From the NCBI RefSeq assembly GCF_000011385.1, contig NC_005125.1, forward strand, positions 3,782,001-3,846,000: a stretch of DNA of 64,000 nt. Reading direction: 5' to 3'. Under the pieces are notes generated by a model. The model was not told where the DNA came from. It made no database searches and was given only the letters and a program-made list of their open reading frames with translations. A program made the translations under genes and the position numbers. Source of the stretch: Gloeobacter violaceus PCC 7421 (GTDB lineage Bacteria > Cyanobacteriota > Cyanobacteriia > Gloeobacterales > Gloeobacteraceae). Below, piece after piece: positions 1 through 8,647 of this stretch (position 1 is its first letter; each line of letters begins with the position of its first letter).

Positions 1-2
1 CG

Positions 3-1634
3 TTGATAAGCACCGGCTCAGAGCTCGAAAAGCAGGAATTTCTGGCTGGCATGAACGAGCTGAGTGATGGCGCGCTGTCGTTGCACCTGCAGGCGATGCC
101 GGGGGATGCCGATGCTGCCCGCCTCGCCTTCGCGGTGATCCTGCAGCGCAAAGGGCGCATCCTCGATATCCTCAGCGAGGATCTTAGCGCCCTGCGCCGC
201 CGCTTGAACCCGCAGGAGCAAGAGTTGCTCGATCGGTTGACGGAGGTGCGCTCGCAGCTTGCGGCCCTGGTTTTCAAAGGCGCCGACACCGACGCAGGCG
301 AACCGTACAAAGAAGAAATCGCCCGCTTGCACAGGGAGGCGGAGCAGCTGGAGAAATCTCTCGCGCAGCGTAGTGCGGCTTACCGATTGCGCAGCGGCGC
401 TGTGCATGTCGAGGCGGTGCAACGGCAAATTCCTGCCGAGGCCGCGCTCGTCGAAATCGTGCGCTATCGGCCGCTCAATTTCAAAGCCACGAGCCCCGCC
501 GACGAGTGGGGGCAGCCTCGCTACGCCGCCTACGTGCTGCTTGCCCAGGGCGATCCGCAATGGGTCGATCTCGGTCCGGCCGACCCCCTCGACAAATTGG
601 CAATGCTGTTCGGGGAATTGGTCGGCCGACAAAGCGCCGATTTGCCGTTGGTGCGCAAACTGGCGCGCACCATCGATGAACGGACGATGCGCCCCGTCCG
701 CACCAGGCTCGGCGGCGTCAAACACCTGCTGCTCTCGCCGGACGGGCAACTGCATACTCTGCCTTTCGGCGTGCTGGTCGATGAACAGGGCCACTATCTC
801 ATCGAAAAGTACACCCTGAGCTATCTCAATGCAGGGCGGGACTTGACCCGCCTGCAGGAGCGGGCTTCAGATCCCCGCGAAGCGCCTCTGGTGGTGGCCG
901 GTCCCGATTACGGTCGCTCCCCTGCAGCTTTGCAGGCACCCTCGACCGCCCCCTCCACCCGTTCGGGGAGCCTGGGGCAGCTGCAGGTGGGACCTTTGCC
1001 GGGAAGCTTGCAGGAGGCGAAGGTGCTGGCGGCCCTGTTGCCGGGGGCGCGCACGCTCACCGGTCCCAAGGCGACCGAGAACACCCTCAAGCAGGTGCGC
1101 GGACCGGGTTTGCTGCACCTGGCCACCCACGGCTTTTTCTTGAGCGATACCGGGTTATTAGGCCGCAAGGGGACCAGCGAGGTACTCCAGGAAAATCCGC
1201 TCTTGCGCTCCGGTCTGGCGTTGGCCGGGTTCAATGCCCGCTCCAGCGGCAGTGAGGACGGGGTGCTCACGGCACTGGAGGCGGCGAGCCTCGACCTGCA
1301 GGGCACGCAACTGGTGGTGCTCTCGGCCTGCGACACCGGACTCGGGCAGATTTACAGCGGCGAGGGCGTCTACGGCCTCAGGCGCGCCTTCGCCGTCGCC
1401 GGTGCCCGCAGCCAGGTGCTCAGTTTGTGGCGCGTGGACGACCGGGGCACCCAGGAAATGATGGCGGGATTCTACCGCAACCTGCTTTCCGGCCAGGGCC
1501 GCAGTGAGGCGCTAAGGCAGGAGCAGTTGAAGATGCTGGGCAGTAAACGCTATCAACACCCGTACTATTGGGGTGCGTTCATCGCCTCCGGGGACTGGCG
1601 GCCTTTGAACAAAACGCTGCTTACCGGGCGTTAA
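3..1634 (+). CDS. CHAT-domain protein, 5' end cut by window
   Basis: The frame is already open at the left edge, so the N-terminus, usually TPR repeats in this family, probably lies outside the window. The visible 543 residues have a charged, probably coiled region (about 50-130) and a C-terminal caspase-like CHAT domain. Its dyad is visible: His376 in LATHGFF and Cys443 in LSACDTG, followed by the conserved SLWRVDD segment. CHAT proteins act as proteases or scaffolds in signalling and immunity. No neighbouring partner is visible, so the target is unknown. The domain call is secure; the true start is not. Confidence 0.85.
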   Translation: MISTGSELEKQEFLAGMNELSDGALSLHLQAMPGDADAARLAFAVILQRKGRILDILSEDLSALRRRLNPQEQELLDRLTEVRSQLAALVFKGADTDAGEPYKEEIARLHREAEQLEKSLAQRSAAYRLRSGAVHVEAVQRQIPAEAALVEIVRYRPLNFKATSPADEWGQPRYAAYVLLAQGDPQWVDLGPADPLDKLAMLFGELVGRQSADLPLVRKLARTIDERTMRPVRTRLGGVKHLLLSPDGQLHTLPFGVLVDEQGHYLIEKYTLSYLNAGRDLTRLQERASDPREAPLVVAGPDYGRSPAALQAPSTAPSTRSGSLGQLQVGPLPGSLQEAKVLAALLPGARTLTGPKATENTLKQVRGPGLLHLATHGFFLSDTGLLGRKGTSEVLQENPLLRSGLALAGFNARSSGSEDGVLTALEAASLDLQGTQLVVLSACDTGLGQIYSGEGVYGLRRAFAVAGARSQVLSLWRVDDRGTQEMMAGFYRNLLSGQGRSEALRQEQLKMLGSKRYQHPYYWGAFIASGDWRPLNKTLLTGR

Positions 1635-1636
1635 GG

Positions 1637-1666
1637 GCCAGGAACTTCCATCCGTCCGCTCCTGGC
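1637..1666 (+). terminator. Weak hairpin after the CHAT gene
   Basis: A 7-bp perfect inverted repeat (GCCAGGA / TCCTGGC) with a 16-nt loop starts 3 bases after the CHAT stop codon. There is no T-run, so this is only a candidate terminator. The rest of the gap to 1845 shows nothing recognisable. Confidence 0.3.
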
Positions 1667-1845
1667 GAATATCGGGCCGGACGAAATGGATGATCCCTCA
1701 AAGGACGCCTTGAAGGGCGCGGGGAGGACAGTTCCCAGCGGATTGGCGGGCCTGTGGAGTGAGGGTAACAGTACCCACCCACCGCAGATGAGCTTCCCAC
1801 CTCTCAAGACTGAACAACAGTTTACTGCGTAGTACCTGTATTACG

Positions 1846-2196
1846 TCATTTCTCCGGGTCCGAGACCTCCCTTTGCAACTGCTCGATGGAATCGAGCACG
1901 TCGACGAATCGACGGCCGAAGTCGGTAAGGGTGTACTCCACGTGCGGCGGAATTTCTGGGTAGGAGCGCTTCTCAAGCAGGCCGTAACGCACAAACTCAC
2001 CCAAGCGGTCGTTCAAAACTTTTGTGGACAACCCGTCGAGCGAGCGTGCCAACGCCCCCGGCCGGTGGACTCCACGGCGCACCTGATTGAGGATCTCCAG
2101 GGACCACTTGCAGCCGAGCGCCTCCTCGACTATCCGCATCACCGTCGGCCGCGCTTTGCGGCTAGTGCACGGATTGCCCCTGCGACGAAATTGCAA
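1846..2196 (-). CDS. HxlR-family transcriptional regulator
   Basis: A 116-residue winged-helix protein with the HxlR pattern: GCKWSLEIL in the first helix, the GLSTKVLNDRL recognition helix region, and the wing ending in PHVEYTLTDFGRR. An N-terminal Cys (CTSR) lies where redox or aldehyde-sensing members such as HypR/YodB often have one. The start chosen is TTG at 2196; the first ATG at 2139 would remove the N-terminal arm. It is divergent from a quinone oxidoreductase remnant with a palindrome between them, a classic HxlR arrangement. It probably repressed that gene in response to quinones or electrophiles (inference). Confidence 0.85.
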   Translation of the reverse strand: MQFRRRGNPCTSRKARPTVMRIVEEALGCKWSLEILNQVRRGVHRPGALARSLDGLSTKVLNDRLGEFVRYGLLEKRSYPEIPPHVEYTLTDFGRRFVDVLDSIEQLQREVSDPEK

Positions 2197-2250
2197 CCAT
2201 TTCGAGCCTACCCCACCAAAAAGTGCTTACTTGTGTTGATTGATCAGGAC

Positions 2251-2264
2251 ACCTAATTTTAGGT
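2251..2264. promoter_or_regulatory. Probable HxlR operator palindrome
   Basis: ACCTAA-TT-TTAGGT is a perfect 14-bp palindrome in the space between the divergent hxlR gene and the quinone oxidoreductase remnant. Size, position and AT-rich centre fit an operator bound by the adjacent HxlR protein (inference). Confidence 0.6.
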
Positions 2265-2298
2265 CATGACTGAGCACAACGTTCTTCAGGAGGGCAGC

Positions 2299-2970
2299 AT
2301 GCAAGCTGCAGTGATCGAGTCGTTCGGGGGACCACAGGTGTTTGAATACCGACACTTGCCAGTACCGGTTCCCAAAGGCCGCGAGTTGCTCATTCGGGTC
2401 AAAGCCACCTCCGTCAACCCCCTCGACTGCCAGATCCGGCGGGGGAATTACAAGGAGCAGGTGAGCCTGCCCGCCATCCTTGGCCACGATGTCTCCGGCG
2501 TGGTGGAAGCTGTGGGTGACGCCGTACGGGACTTTGCCGAGGGCGACGAAGTCTTCTACGTTCCGCGCATTTTCGGTGGTCCGGGCAGCTACGCGCAATA
2601 CCATGTTGTGGAGGAAGCCATCGTTGCCCATAAACCCGCCAACCTCTCGCACGCTCAAGCAGCAGCACTTCCTCTGGCGGGTGGAACCGCCTGGGATGCC
2701 CTGGTGGTGCGGGCTGCCCTGCGCGTGGGGGAGTCGATTCTCATCCATGCCGGTGCCGGTGGTGTCGGGTCGCTCGCGGTCCAACTGGCCAGGGCGATGG
2801 GGGCACAAAAAAGCCGAGTGGCACGCTTATCTGCGGCAGCCCATTTCAGCAACCGGCAGATACACGAACAAGCGTACCGCCGCAGTGTTCCAGGGTGCTT
2901 GGGGCACCGGAATCAATTGGCAGCTTGCTCGGCTTCCAGTGCCCTTGCCACTGCTTCCGGCTCGCCGTGA
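2299..2970 (+). pseudogene. Truncated zinc-free quinone oxidoreductase (MDR family)
   Basis: The start at 2299 has a good ribosome site (AGGAGG, 2288-2293). Residues 1 to about 170 match NADPH:quinone reductase/alkene reductase MDR proteins: [22 protein letters not shown] and the Rossmann loop HAGAGGVGS. After AMGAQ near 2810 similarity stops. The frame then runs through unrelated residues and into the 3' end of uvrC on the other strand. About 150 residues, covering the rest of the cofactor domain and the C-terminus, are missing, so the product cannot be a normal reductase. A deletion joining it to the uvrC end is the simplest explanation. Confidence 0.8.
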
Positions 2971-4799
2971 AAGTACGTGTGAATCACTTGCGCTAGACGC
3001 GAGCCGATGCCGGGGGTCTTGGCAATTTCCTCGAAGCTCGCCTTTTCGAGTACCGGCACCGAGCGGAACGTATCGAGAAGGATCTTGCGCTTGGCAGGGC
3101 CGATGCCGGGGATATCATCCAGGCTGGAGCGGGTCATCCGCTTGCCGCGCTGCTCGCGGTGGAAGCTCACCGCAAAGCGGTGGGCCTCGTCGCGGATGCG
3201 CTGCAGCAGGTGCAAAGCCGGGTCGCCCTGCGCAATCAGCACCGGGTCCGAACGCCCCGGCAGGAAGACTTCTTCGAGGCGCTTGGCCAGGCCAATCGTG
3301 GGCACATCGCCGTAGGACAGCTCTTCCATAACGGCGCGGGCGGCCGAAAGCTGTCCTTTGCCGCCGTCGATTACCACCAGATCCGGCAGGTCTCCCTCCG
3401 GTTCGCTCTCGGCACGCGCAAAGCGGCGGGAGATCACCTCGGCCATCGAGGCAAAGTCGTCCGGACGGCCCGCCACGATGCGCGGATCGCGGATTTTGTA
3501 GTGGCGGTAGTACTGCTTGGCGGGCGCTCCGTCCACGAACACCACCCGCGAGGCGACGGTGTCGGTGCCCTGGATGTGGGAGATGTCGTAGCACTCCATG
3601 CGCCGGGGAACGCTCGGCAATTCTAGAGCCTCCGCCAGGTTGAGCAGCCCCTTTTCCTGGCGGCGGGAGAAGCGCTCCAAGCGCTGCAACTCGGCCTCGG
3701 CGTTGCGGGCCACCATCTCGACGAGTTCGGCTTTGATTTGACGCTGGGGGGCATGGATTTCGACTTTGCGGCCTTTTTTCTCGGCAAGCCAGGTAGCCAG
3801 AATATCTGCCTCTGGCAGCGGATGCTGGGTGAGCACTTCGAGGGGAATCTCCTCGGAAGCCGAGGCGCGGTAATGCTCTTCGAGCACGCGCTGGAGGATG
3901 TGGCCAGGATCCTCGCCGGAAGCGGCGGCCGAAAAACCGAGCCGGCCGATGAGCTTGCCCGAGCGCACCTGAAAAAGCTGAATCGAGACGAGGGCGGCGT
4001 CGGCGGCCAGGGCGACCGCGTCGCGGGAGACCGAACTGTCGGGAACGGTGATCTTCTGGTGGGCACCCAACTGGTTGAGGCCGGTGATGCGGTCGCGCAG
4101 TCGGGCGGCATGCTCGAAGTTCATCGCGGCGGCGGCCGTTTGCATCTGGTCTTCGAGTTGGGCGAGGAGTTCTGCGGTGCGCCCCTGGAGGATCATCTGG
4201 ATCTGACGGATGGTGGCGCGATACTCCTGGGGCGAAATCAACCGCTGGCAGAGGCCCGGACAGCGGCCCATCTCGTAGTTGATGCAGGGGCGGTCCTTAA
4301 AGACGGGGGTATTGCGCTGGCGCAGGGGAAAGAGTTTTTTGAGCAGGCCCAGGGTGCTGTGCAACGCCCCCGCGTCGGTGTAGGGACCGAAGTAGCGGTC
4401 TTCCGGGTGGCCGCTGCCGCGGCGGCGGGTGACGAAGATGCGCGGGTACTCCTCCGACCAAGTAATGCACAGGTAGGGGTACTGCTTGTCGTCTTTGAGC
4501 AGGACGTTGTAGCGCGGCTTGTGGGTCTTGATCAGGTTGTCTTCGAGGACGAGCGCCTCCGCCTCGGTGTCGGTGAGAATCAGTTCGAAGTCGTGGACCT
4601 TGCCCACCATGATCGCGATGCGCGGCGAGTGGTCGTGTCCGGGCTGGAAGTACGAGCGCACCCGGTTTCTGAGATTCTTGGCCTTGCCGACGTAGAGAAT
4701 CTCCCCGGCCTCGTCGCGCATCAGGTAGACGCCCGCCGAGGTGGGCAGCAGTTCGAGCCGCTCTTTGAGGCGTTCGGGGTCGGCGATGAGGTTGGGCAT
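2913..4799 (-). CDS. uvrC: Excinuclease ABC subunit C
   Basis: Full-length UvrC of 628 residues, the nuclease that makes both incisions in nucleotide excision repair with UvrAB. Order: N-terminal GIY-YIG domain (GVYLMRD, then [14 protein letters not shown]) for the 3' cut; a UVR motif near residues 205-240 that contacts UvrB; the RNase H-like endonuclease domain beginning [13 protein letters not shown] for the 5' cut; and tandem helix-hairpin-helix motifs ([18 protein letters not shown]) at the C-terminus. It lies seven bases downstream of queF on the same strand, so the two are likely co-transcribed. Its 3' end overlaps the broken quinone reductase frame. Confidence 0.97.
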   Translation of the reverse strand: MPNLIADPERLKERLELLPTSAGVYLMRDEAGEILYVGKAKNLRNRVRSYFQPGHDHSPRIAIMVGKVHDFELILTDTEAEALVLEDNLIKTHKPRYNVLLKDDKQYPYLCITWSEEYPRIFVTRRRGSGHPEDRYFGPYTDAGALHSTLGLLKKLFPLRQRNTPVFKDRPCINYEMGRCPGLCQRLISPQEYRATIRQIQMILQGRTAELLAQLEDQMQTAAAAMNFEHAARLRDRITGLNQLGAHQKITVPDSSVSRDAVALAADAALVSIQLFQVRSGKLIGRLGFSAAASGEDPGHILQRVLEEHYRASASEEIPLEVLTQHPLPEADILATWLAEKKGRKVEIHAPQRQIKAELVEMVARNAEAELQRLERFSRRQEKGLLNLAEALELPSVPRRMECYDISHIQGTDTVASRVVFVDGAPAKQYYRHYKIRDPRIVAGRPDDFASMAEVISRRFARAESEPEGDLPDLVVIDGGKGQLSAARAVMEELSYGDVPTIGLAKRLEEVFLPGRSDPVLIAQGDPALHLLQRIRDEAHRFAVSFHREQRGKRMTRSSLDDIPGIGPAKRKILLDTFRSVPVLEKASFEEIAKTPGIGSRLAQVIHTYFHGEPEAVARALEAEQAAN

Positions 4800-4806
4800 G
4801 CAGGTG

Positions 4807-5220
4807 TCAGGTGCCGGGTCGGGTATGGCGGGCTTCGACCACCATGTGCACGTTGCCGCGCGGGTTGAAGTCGCCCTTGATCTGCACGCGCAGCGGGTCG
4901 GCCGCGGCCACGAAATCGTCGAGCACGACGTGCACCACTTCCTCGTGGGAGATGTAGCGGTCGCGGAAACTGTTGACGTAGAGCTTGAGGGCCTTCAGTT
5001 CGACCACCTTCTCGTGGGGAACGTAGGTGAGATAGATAGTCGCAAAGTCCGGGTAGCCCGAGAAAGGGCACTTGCAAGTAAATTCCGGCAGGGTGATGTG
5101 GATGTCGTAGTCGCGGCCGGGGCGGGGATTGGGAAAGGTAATCAGTTGGCCTGCTTCGATAGCCCGCTCACCGTACTTGACTGGTTCGGCGGGGGTTGGG
5201 GCGACTGGCAGATCGCTCAT
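4807..5220 (-). CDS. queF: NADPH-dependent preQ0 reductase (QueF type I)
   Basis: A 137-residue unimodular QueF that reduces 7-cyano-7-deazaguanine (preQ0) to preQ1 in queuosine synthesis. The nucleophile Cys51 (in CKCPFSGYPDFA) and the proton donor Asp58 have the family spacing. The QueF hallmark E-(S/L)-K-(S/A)-hK appears as ELKALKLY. The start at 5220 is chosen over the in-frame ATG at 5280 because GGAGG sits ten bases upstream of it and the family homology begins there. It precedes uvrC on the same strand. Confidence 0.93.
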   Translation of the reverse strand: MSDLPVAPTPAEPVKYGERAIEAGQLITFPNPRPGRDYDIHITLPEFTCKCPFSGYPDFATIYLTYVPHEKVVELKALKLYVNSFRDRYISHEEVVHVVLDDFVAAADPLRVQIKGDFNPRGNVHMVVEARHTRPGT

Positions 5221-5295
5221 AGCGGGGATTCCTCCGGCGGCGTGGGTACCCTGTGGCGTCTGGGTTTGCGCCATTACCATTTAAACCCATGGCCT

Positions 5296-5928
5296 TTAGA
5301 GATTACTGATGTAGCGCATCGCTGAGGCGTCACCCTCACTCTGGCCGCGCCTGAGGGCTTCGGCCAGGGCCGACGGTTCCAGGCCCACGAGCACTCGTGA
5401 ATGTTGGATCGCTACCAGCCCGCTTTCACCCTCGGCTGTGCCGAACATGCGGACTTCAACGGCCTCGACGTCCACCACCCAGTACTCCCCTACCCCCAGC
5501 CGGGTGTACAGTTCCCGCTTGGCGTCCAGATCGTCCGCCAGGGTGCTTGCTGAAATTTCGATGGCCAGCACCGGCGCCTGGACCGTCTCCAGGTCGATCG
5601 GTCTGTTGGAGCGAGCGGGGCGGGCGCCAGCCTGTCCTGCGAAATACGCTAGAGCCGGTTGCGCTTCTTGCAGGCCGGTCTTCCTGAGCGTGACGTTGAT
5701 GTAGCTGTACAGAGGCAGCGCCCGGATGAGTAGCCACTGGGCAATGATCGAGGCGACAAGGCCATTGTCCTGGGCGTGGGACGGTCCGACCGGCGACATC
5801 TCAACGCGCATCCAGCCGCTGTTGTAATAAAACTTGGCCTTCACCAGAGCCGGATCGCCCTCCAGGGCCAGCAGATACTCCCAACTGGCCGGTACCCAGG
5901 TGTCCTGCAGGAAAGCCGGTGTTTTCAT
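5296..5928 (-). CDS. Uma2-family (DUF820) putative restriction endonuclease
   Basis: About 210 residues starting MKTPAFLQDTWV; an upstream in-frame start at 6000 is possible but falls in the intergenic part. The PD-(D/E)XK-like Uma2 fold is recognisable from VEMSPVGPSHA near the N-terminus, PVLAIEISASTLADD (core Glu) and YTRLGVGEYWVVD. Uma2 proteins are very numerous in cyanobacteria; their biological role is not established. A second copy lies at 54204-54890. It is followed, in the same direction, by queF-uvrC. Confidence 0.85.
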   Translation of the reverse strand: MKTPAFLQDTWVPASWEYLLALEGDPALVKAKFYYNSGWMRVEMSPVGPSHAQDNGLVASIIAQWLLIRALPLYSYINVTLRKTGLQEAQPALAYFAGQAGARPARSNRPIDLETVQAPVLAIEISASTLADDLDAKRELYTRLGVGEYWVVDVEAVEVRMFGTAEGESGLVAIQHSRVLVGLEPSALAEALRRGQSEGDASAMRYISNL

Positions 5929-6016
5929 TTTCCAAAGGCTCCGCAACCTGCCCCATTCTCTGAGCACATCATACTCAAGCGTCCCTGCTGTTCCGACCAC
6001 TCCCGACTCTAAAGAA

Positions 6017-6043
6017 CCGTCCGGGGGTAGGCACCCCGGGCGG
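6017..6043 (-). terminator. Terminator of the secreted protein gene
   Basis: A GC-rich hairpin of about 11 bp (one wobble, one bulge) with a 4-nt loop, 15 bases past the stop codon at 6058. On the minus strand it is followed by TTCTTT, so it fits a factor-independent terminator. Confidence 0.6.
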
Positions 6044-6057
6044 AAGCTGCAGGATGC

Positions 6058-6837
6058 TTAGCGGATCTTACCGGGCAGGGTGAGTTTGCCTGAGGCCACA
6101 TCGAAGACGTTGGGCACGCGCCACAGCGGCTTGTGCAGATTGGCGTTGACGCGCAGACCCGCGGTTACACCGTCGAAGGATGCTCCTTTGACAGCGCCGA
6201 TGTTGTCAAAAGGAACACGTACCTCGACTGTGCGGGTGCCGATGGCGGGCGAGTAACCGGGGCTGTCGATGAAAATAGGCACGCCGGGCCAGGTCTTGGG
6301 CAGGCGGGGTTTGACCCCTTCGGGCAAATCGCGCACCTTCAGCATGCCGGGCATCGTCTCGTCGGGGACGAGCACCACCCAGTGGGTGTGCCAGGTGTTG
6401 CCGTCGTTGTCGAGTTTGCCGTCGCCGTTCTCGTCGAAAATGGGTGTGTCGTCGAAGTCCGGGTGGGTGGCGACCGCGAAGGCGAGGATGCCGCTTTTGG
6501 CTTCGAAACCGACCTCGGCTGGGTCGATCGAAGTCGGCCAGACATAGGCGTAGATCTCGGTGCCCGCGTACTTGCCGGTGGCGGTCGGTTTGGCGGCACC
6601 CGCCTTACCGCTCACCTCCATGCGGAAGACGGCGACGTTGCCCTCGGTGGCGATTACAGTGCGGACAATGTCCCACTCGGGCTTCACCGCACCGCCCGCG
6701 GGCGCCTCGATGGTGCTTGCATCGGCGGTAGTGCTGGTGGCAACAGGGGTGAGGGCCTCGTGGGCAAAGGCCGTGCCGGTAATGAGCGCGACGGAGGCTG
6801 TGCCGGCCAGCAACAACGAACGAAGCATACTCGACAT
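6058..6837 (-). CDS. Secreted protein of unknown function
   Basis: A 259-residue protein with a clear signal peptide (MSSMLRSLLLAG... cleavage near TAFA-HE). The start at 6837 is supported by AGGAGAT just upstream; the in-frame ATG at 6915 would bury the signal peptide. A central acidic loop of the form DENGDGKLDNDGN looks like a calcium-binding EF-hand or dockerin-like loop, followed by WHTHWVVL. No enzymatic motif is seen. Probably periplasmic or outer-surface. Its own terminator suggests a single-gene unit. I do not recognise the family. Confidence 0.75.
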   Translation of the reverse strand: MSSMLRSLLLAGTASVALITGTAFAHEALTPVATSTTADASTIEAPAGGAVKPEWDIVRTVIATEGNVAVFRMEVSGKAGAAKPTATGKYAGTEIYAYVWPTSIDPAEVGFEAKSGILAFAVATHPDFDDTPIFDENGDGKLDNDGNTWHTHWVVLVPDETMPGMLKVRDLPEGVKPRLPKTWPGVPIFIDSPGYSPAIGTRTVEVRVPFDNIGAVKGASFDGVTAGLRVNANLHKPLWRVPNVFDVASGKLTLPGKIR

Positions 6838-7013
6838 GGTGAGATCTCCTTGGATTCGATGGATAGACGGGAATCTGCGCAAAGCGAGCGCGACCGCCCG
6901 CTCTGCCCGCAACACCTGATTAGGAAAATCAGCAATGAAACTTGTCGGGGCTTGGGAAGGCGCCTTTCAAGCCGGCGGTTGTTTGGACTGCTGCTCAAAA
7001 ACCACCGTTACGA

Positions 7014-7682
7014 TCACAATGAGCTGTCGGATTGTGATTGTGCACGGATAAAAGTTGACCAGTTGCGGTCGGCCAGTTGCGGCTCGGCCCTCTCGTAATC
7101 CGGGCACTCCACGCGCAGGTTGCGATCACCGAAGGGCGCGTCGACGAAGGCGCAGTGGTGCGGAGTGTTCGAACCTGGATAGCTGTGGGGTCGAAAGTAG
7201 CGACAATTGACACACATCCGCGCCGGGAGAATCTGGCCCTGCTCTTGCAGAGAACGGATCATCTTGATAAGACATCGAGTCATTGCCGCCTGCTCGCCCG
7301 GCGCCAGGGTACCGGCCGCCTCCAGCAGGCTCGCGGGCCACTGCACCAGGCGGTTGGCCTGGGCTGCTCCCGCTTCGGTCAATGTCAAAACAAAAGCCCG
7401 GGCATCCTGTGGCGACAGAGTTCTGGCAACCAGGCCCTTGCGGATAAGGGCACCCACAGCGTCGCTCGCGGTGGCCGGGGTGACGGACAGTTCCCGAGCT
7501 ACTTCCGACATACGTACCACCTCTTGAGAACGAAGGTGCAACAGCTTCAAAATCTGGACCTGGGTAGGCGTCAGACCCATTTCGCCCGCCACCTGCCAGG
7601 TCTCTCCCTTCATGACTGTGGCAATCCGAGCCAGCCCATCGAGGACTTTGCTCTCGATCGCGCCGGGGACTTCTTCAAACAT
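7014..7682 (-). CDS. MarR-family regulator with C-terminal Cys4 tail
   Basis: A 222-residue protein. Residues 1-150 are a MarR winged helix (ELSVTPATASDAVGALIRKGLVAR recognition region in halves; DARAFVLTLTEAG wing). Residues 155-200 form an extra module with four cysteines, Cys157-x2-Cys160-x16-Cys177-x15-Cys193, and a His pair, which suggests a bound zinc or Fe-S cluster (inference). The gene has a strong promoter overlapped by a perfect palindrome, so it is probably autorepressed and released by a redox or metal signal sensed by the tail. No target gene is adjacent; the next gene in the same orientation is the secreted protein at 6058. Confidence 0.85.
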   Translation of the reverse strand: MFEEVPGAIESKVLDGLARIATVMKGETWQVAGEMGLTPTQVQILKLLHLRSQEVVRMSEVARELSVTPATASDAVGALIRKGLVARTLSPQDARAFVLTLTEAGAAQANRLVQWPASLLEAAGTLAPGEQAAMTRCLIKMIRSLQEQGQILPARMCVNCRYFRPHSYPGSNTPHHCAFVDAPFGDRNLRVECPDYERAEPQLADRNWSTFIRAQSQSDSSL

Positions 7683-7703
7683 CCCGCTTGCCTCATCGGC
7701 AAT

Positions 7704-7724
7704 TTATTTAGGACTCCTAAATAA
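7704..7724. promoter_or_regulatory. 21-bp palindromic MarR operator
   Basis: TTATTTAGGA-C-TCCTAAATAA: two perfect 10-bp arms around one central base. It covers the -10 box and start region of the marR promoter, so binding would block transcription. Such TTAGGA-type palindromes are typical MarR operators. Confidence 0.8.
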
Positions 7725-7750
7725 TAGGCGTCTTTTGGCTTTCTTGTCAA
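7721..7750 (-). promoter_or_regulatory. Sigma70-type promoter of the marR gene
   Basis: On the minus strand, TTGACA (7750-7745), an 18-bp spacer, and TATTAT (7726-7721), upstream of the start codon at 7682. The -35 box is consensus. The -10 box lies in the operator palindrome. Confidence 0.75.
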
Positions 7751-7963
7751 CAGGATGGCTCCCAAACCTGTCGTTCGAACCGAGCAAGATCCTCACCCAG
7801 GTCGAACCGATGCTCTCGGCGATCGATGCCTACAAAGCTCTCGACCTGCGCCAGCCGGGTTGGGTGAAGGTGGAACTGGTGCCGGGTAGGTAGCTGCGTT
7901 TGTGCTGGATGGTTGGAATCGGCGTCGGGTGTCGGCCAGCTCGGAGCGACACCCGAAACTCTG

Positions 7964-8611
7964 TTACTGCACTGGCCGCAGGTTGGTGAAGGTGATCTCG
8001 GTGACGGTCGAGGTGTCGCCTTCGCGGCTGTGGACAACCTGCCTGGTCATCACCCAGTAGCCTTCGTACTCTTCGTAGGTGTCTTCGAATCTGCGCTGGG
8101 CGGTCACTTCACCGCTCTGGGCGTTGCGGAACACGGCGTTGTAGGCGGTCGAAAGATAACCGGTGGAGGTATCGATCTTGGCCAGGTGGTTGATCGTGAA
8201 GGCCATGCGCCCCATTGTCCGGGAGACCTGGACGACCTGGTTGTCGCGGATTTTGTAATTCGAGCCCATCGCGTCGCCGCCCACGGTCACCGGCAGCGCC
8301 CCGGTCTCGTCGGCTTCACCGTCGAAACTGAAGGTGTGTTTGCTGTGGGCCGCTTCGAAACTGGAGCGCTTGCGGTGGACAACCACGTCTTTGAGCTGGT
8401 TGTAGAGCCATTCCTGCGCCTTGGCGTCAGCGGTCTCGACGCGCACGCTCAAGTCTTTGAGGATGGCGGCGGTGCCGGTGTGGGTTTCGTCATTCAGCAC
8501 CAGGGTAAAATCCGCCTCGAAACCCGGAAAATCGGCATCCCAGGTGTAGCGGTTCTCGTAGGCTGCCCGGAACACATCGGCGGCCGAGGGCTGCGTCTGC
8601 ACTTCACTCAT
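7964..8611 (-). CDS. DUF3386 family protein
   Basis: A 215-residue cyanobacterial DUF3386 protein (FRAAYENRYTWDADFPGFEAD opens the family, in two parts; VVHSREGDT and VTEITFTNLRP close it). ATG at 8611 is chosen over GTG at 8614 because GGGAGAA is well spaced. No signal peptide, no membrane segment and no catalytic motif that I can name. It lies 36 bases downstream of the lycopene cyclase-like gene in the same direction, so the two are probably one operon. That hints at a role linked to carotenoids or photosynthetic membranes, but this is only context. Confidence 0.85.
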   Translation of the reverse strand: MSEVQTQPSAADVFRAAYENRYTWDADFPGFEADFTLVLNDETHTGTAAILKDLSVRVETADAKAQEWLYNQLKDVVVHRKRSSFEAAHSKHTFSFDGEADETGALPVTVGGDAMGSNYKIRDNQVVQVSRTMGRMAFTINHLAKIDTSTGYLSTAYNAVFRNAQSGEVTAQRRFEDTYEEYEGYWVMTRQVVHSREGDTSTVTEITFTNLRPVQ

Positions 8612-8647
8612 CACTGGTTCTCCCGCATTTTTTGCAACGAGGTCATC

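Noticed and set aside
1635-1845. Structured RNA gene in the gap after the CHAT gene
   Set aside because: Only a weak hairpin is visible; no match to tRNA, 6S, RNase P or SRP RNA patterns that I can recognise.
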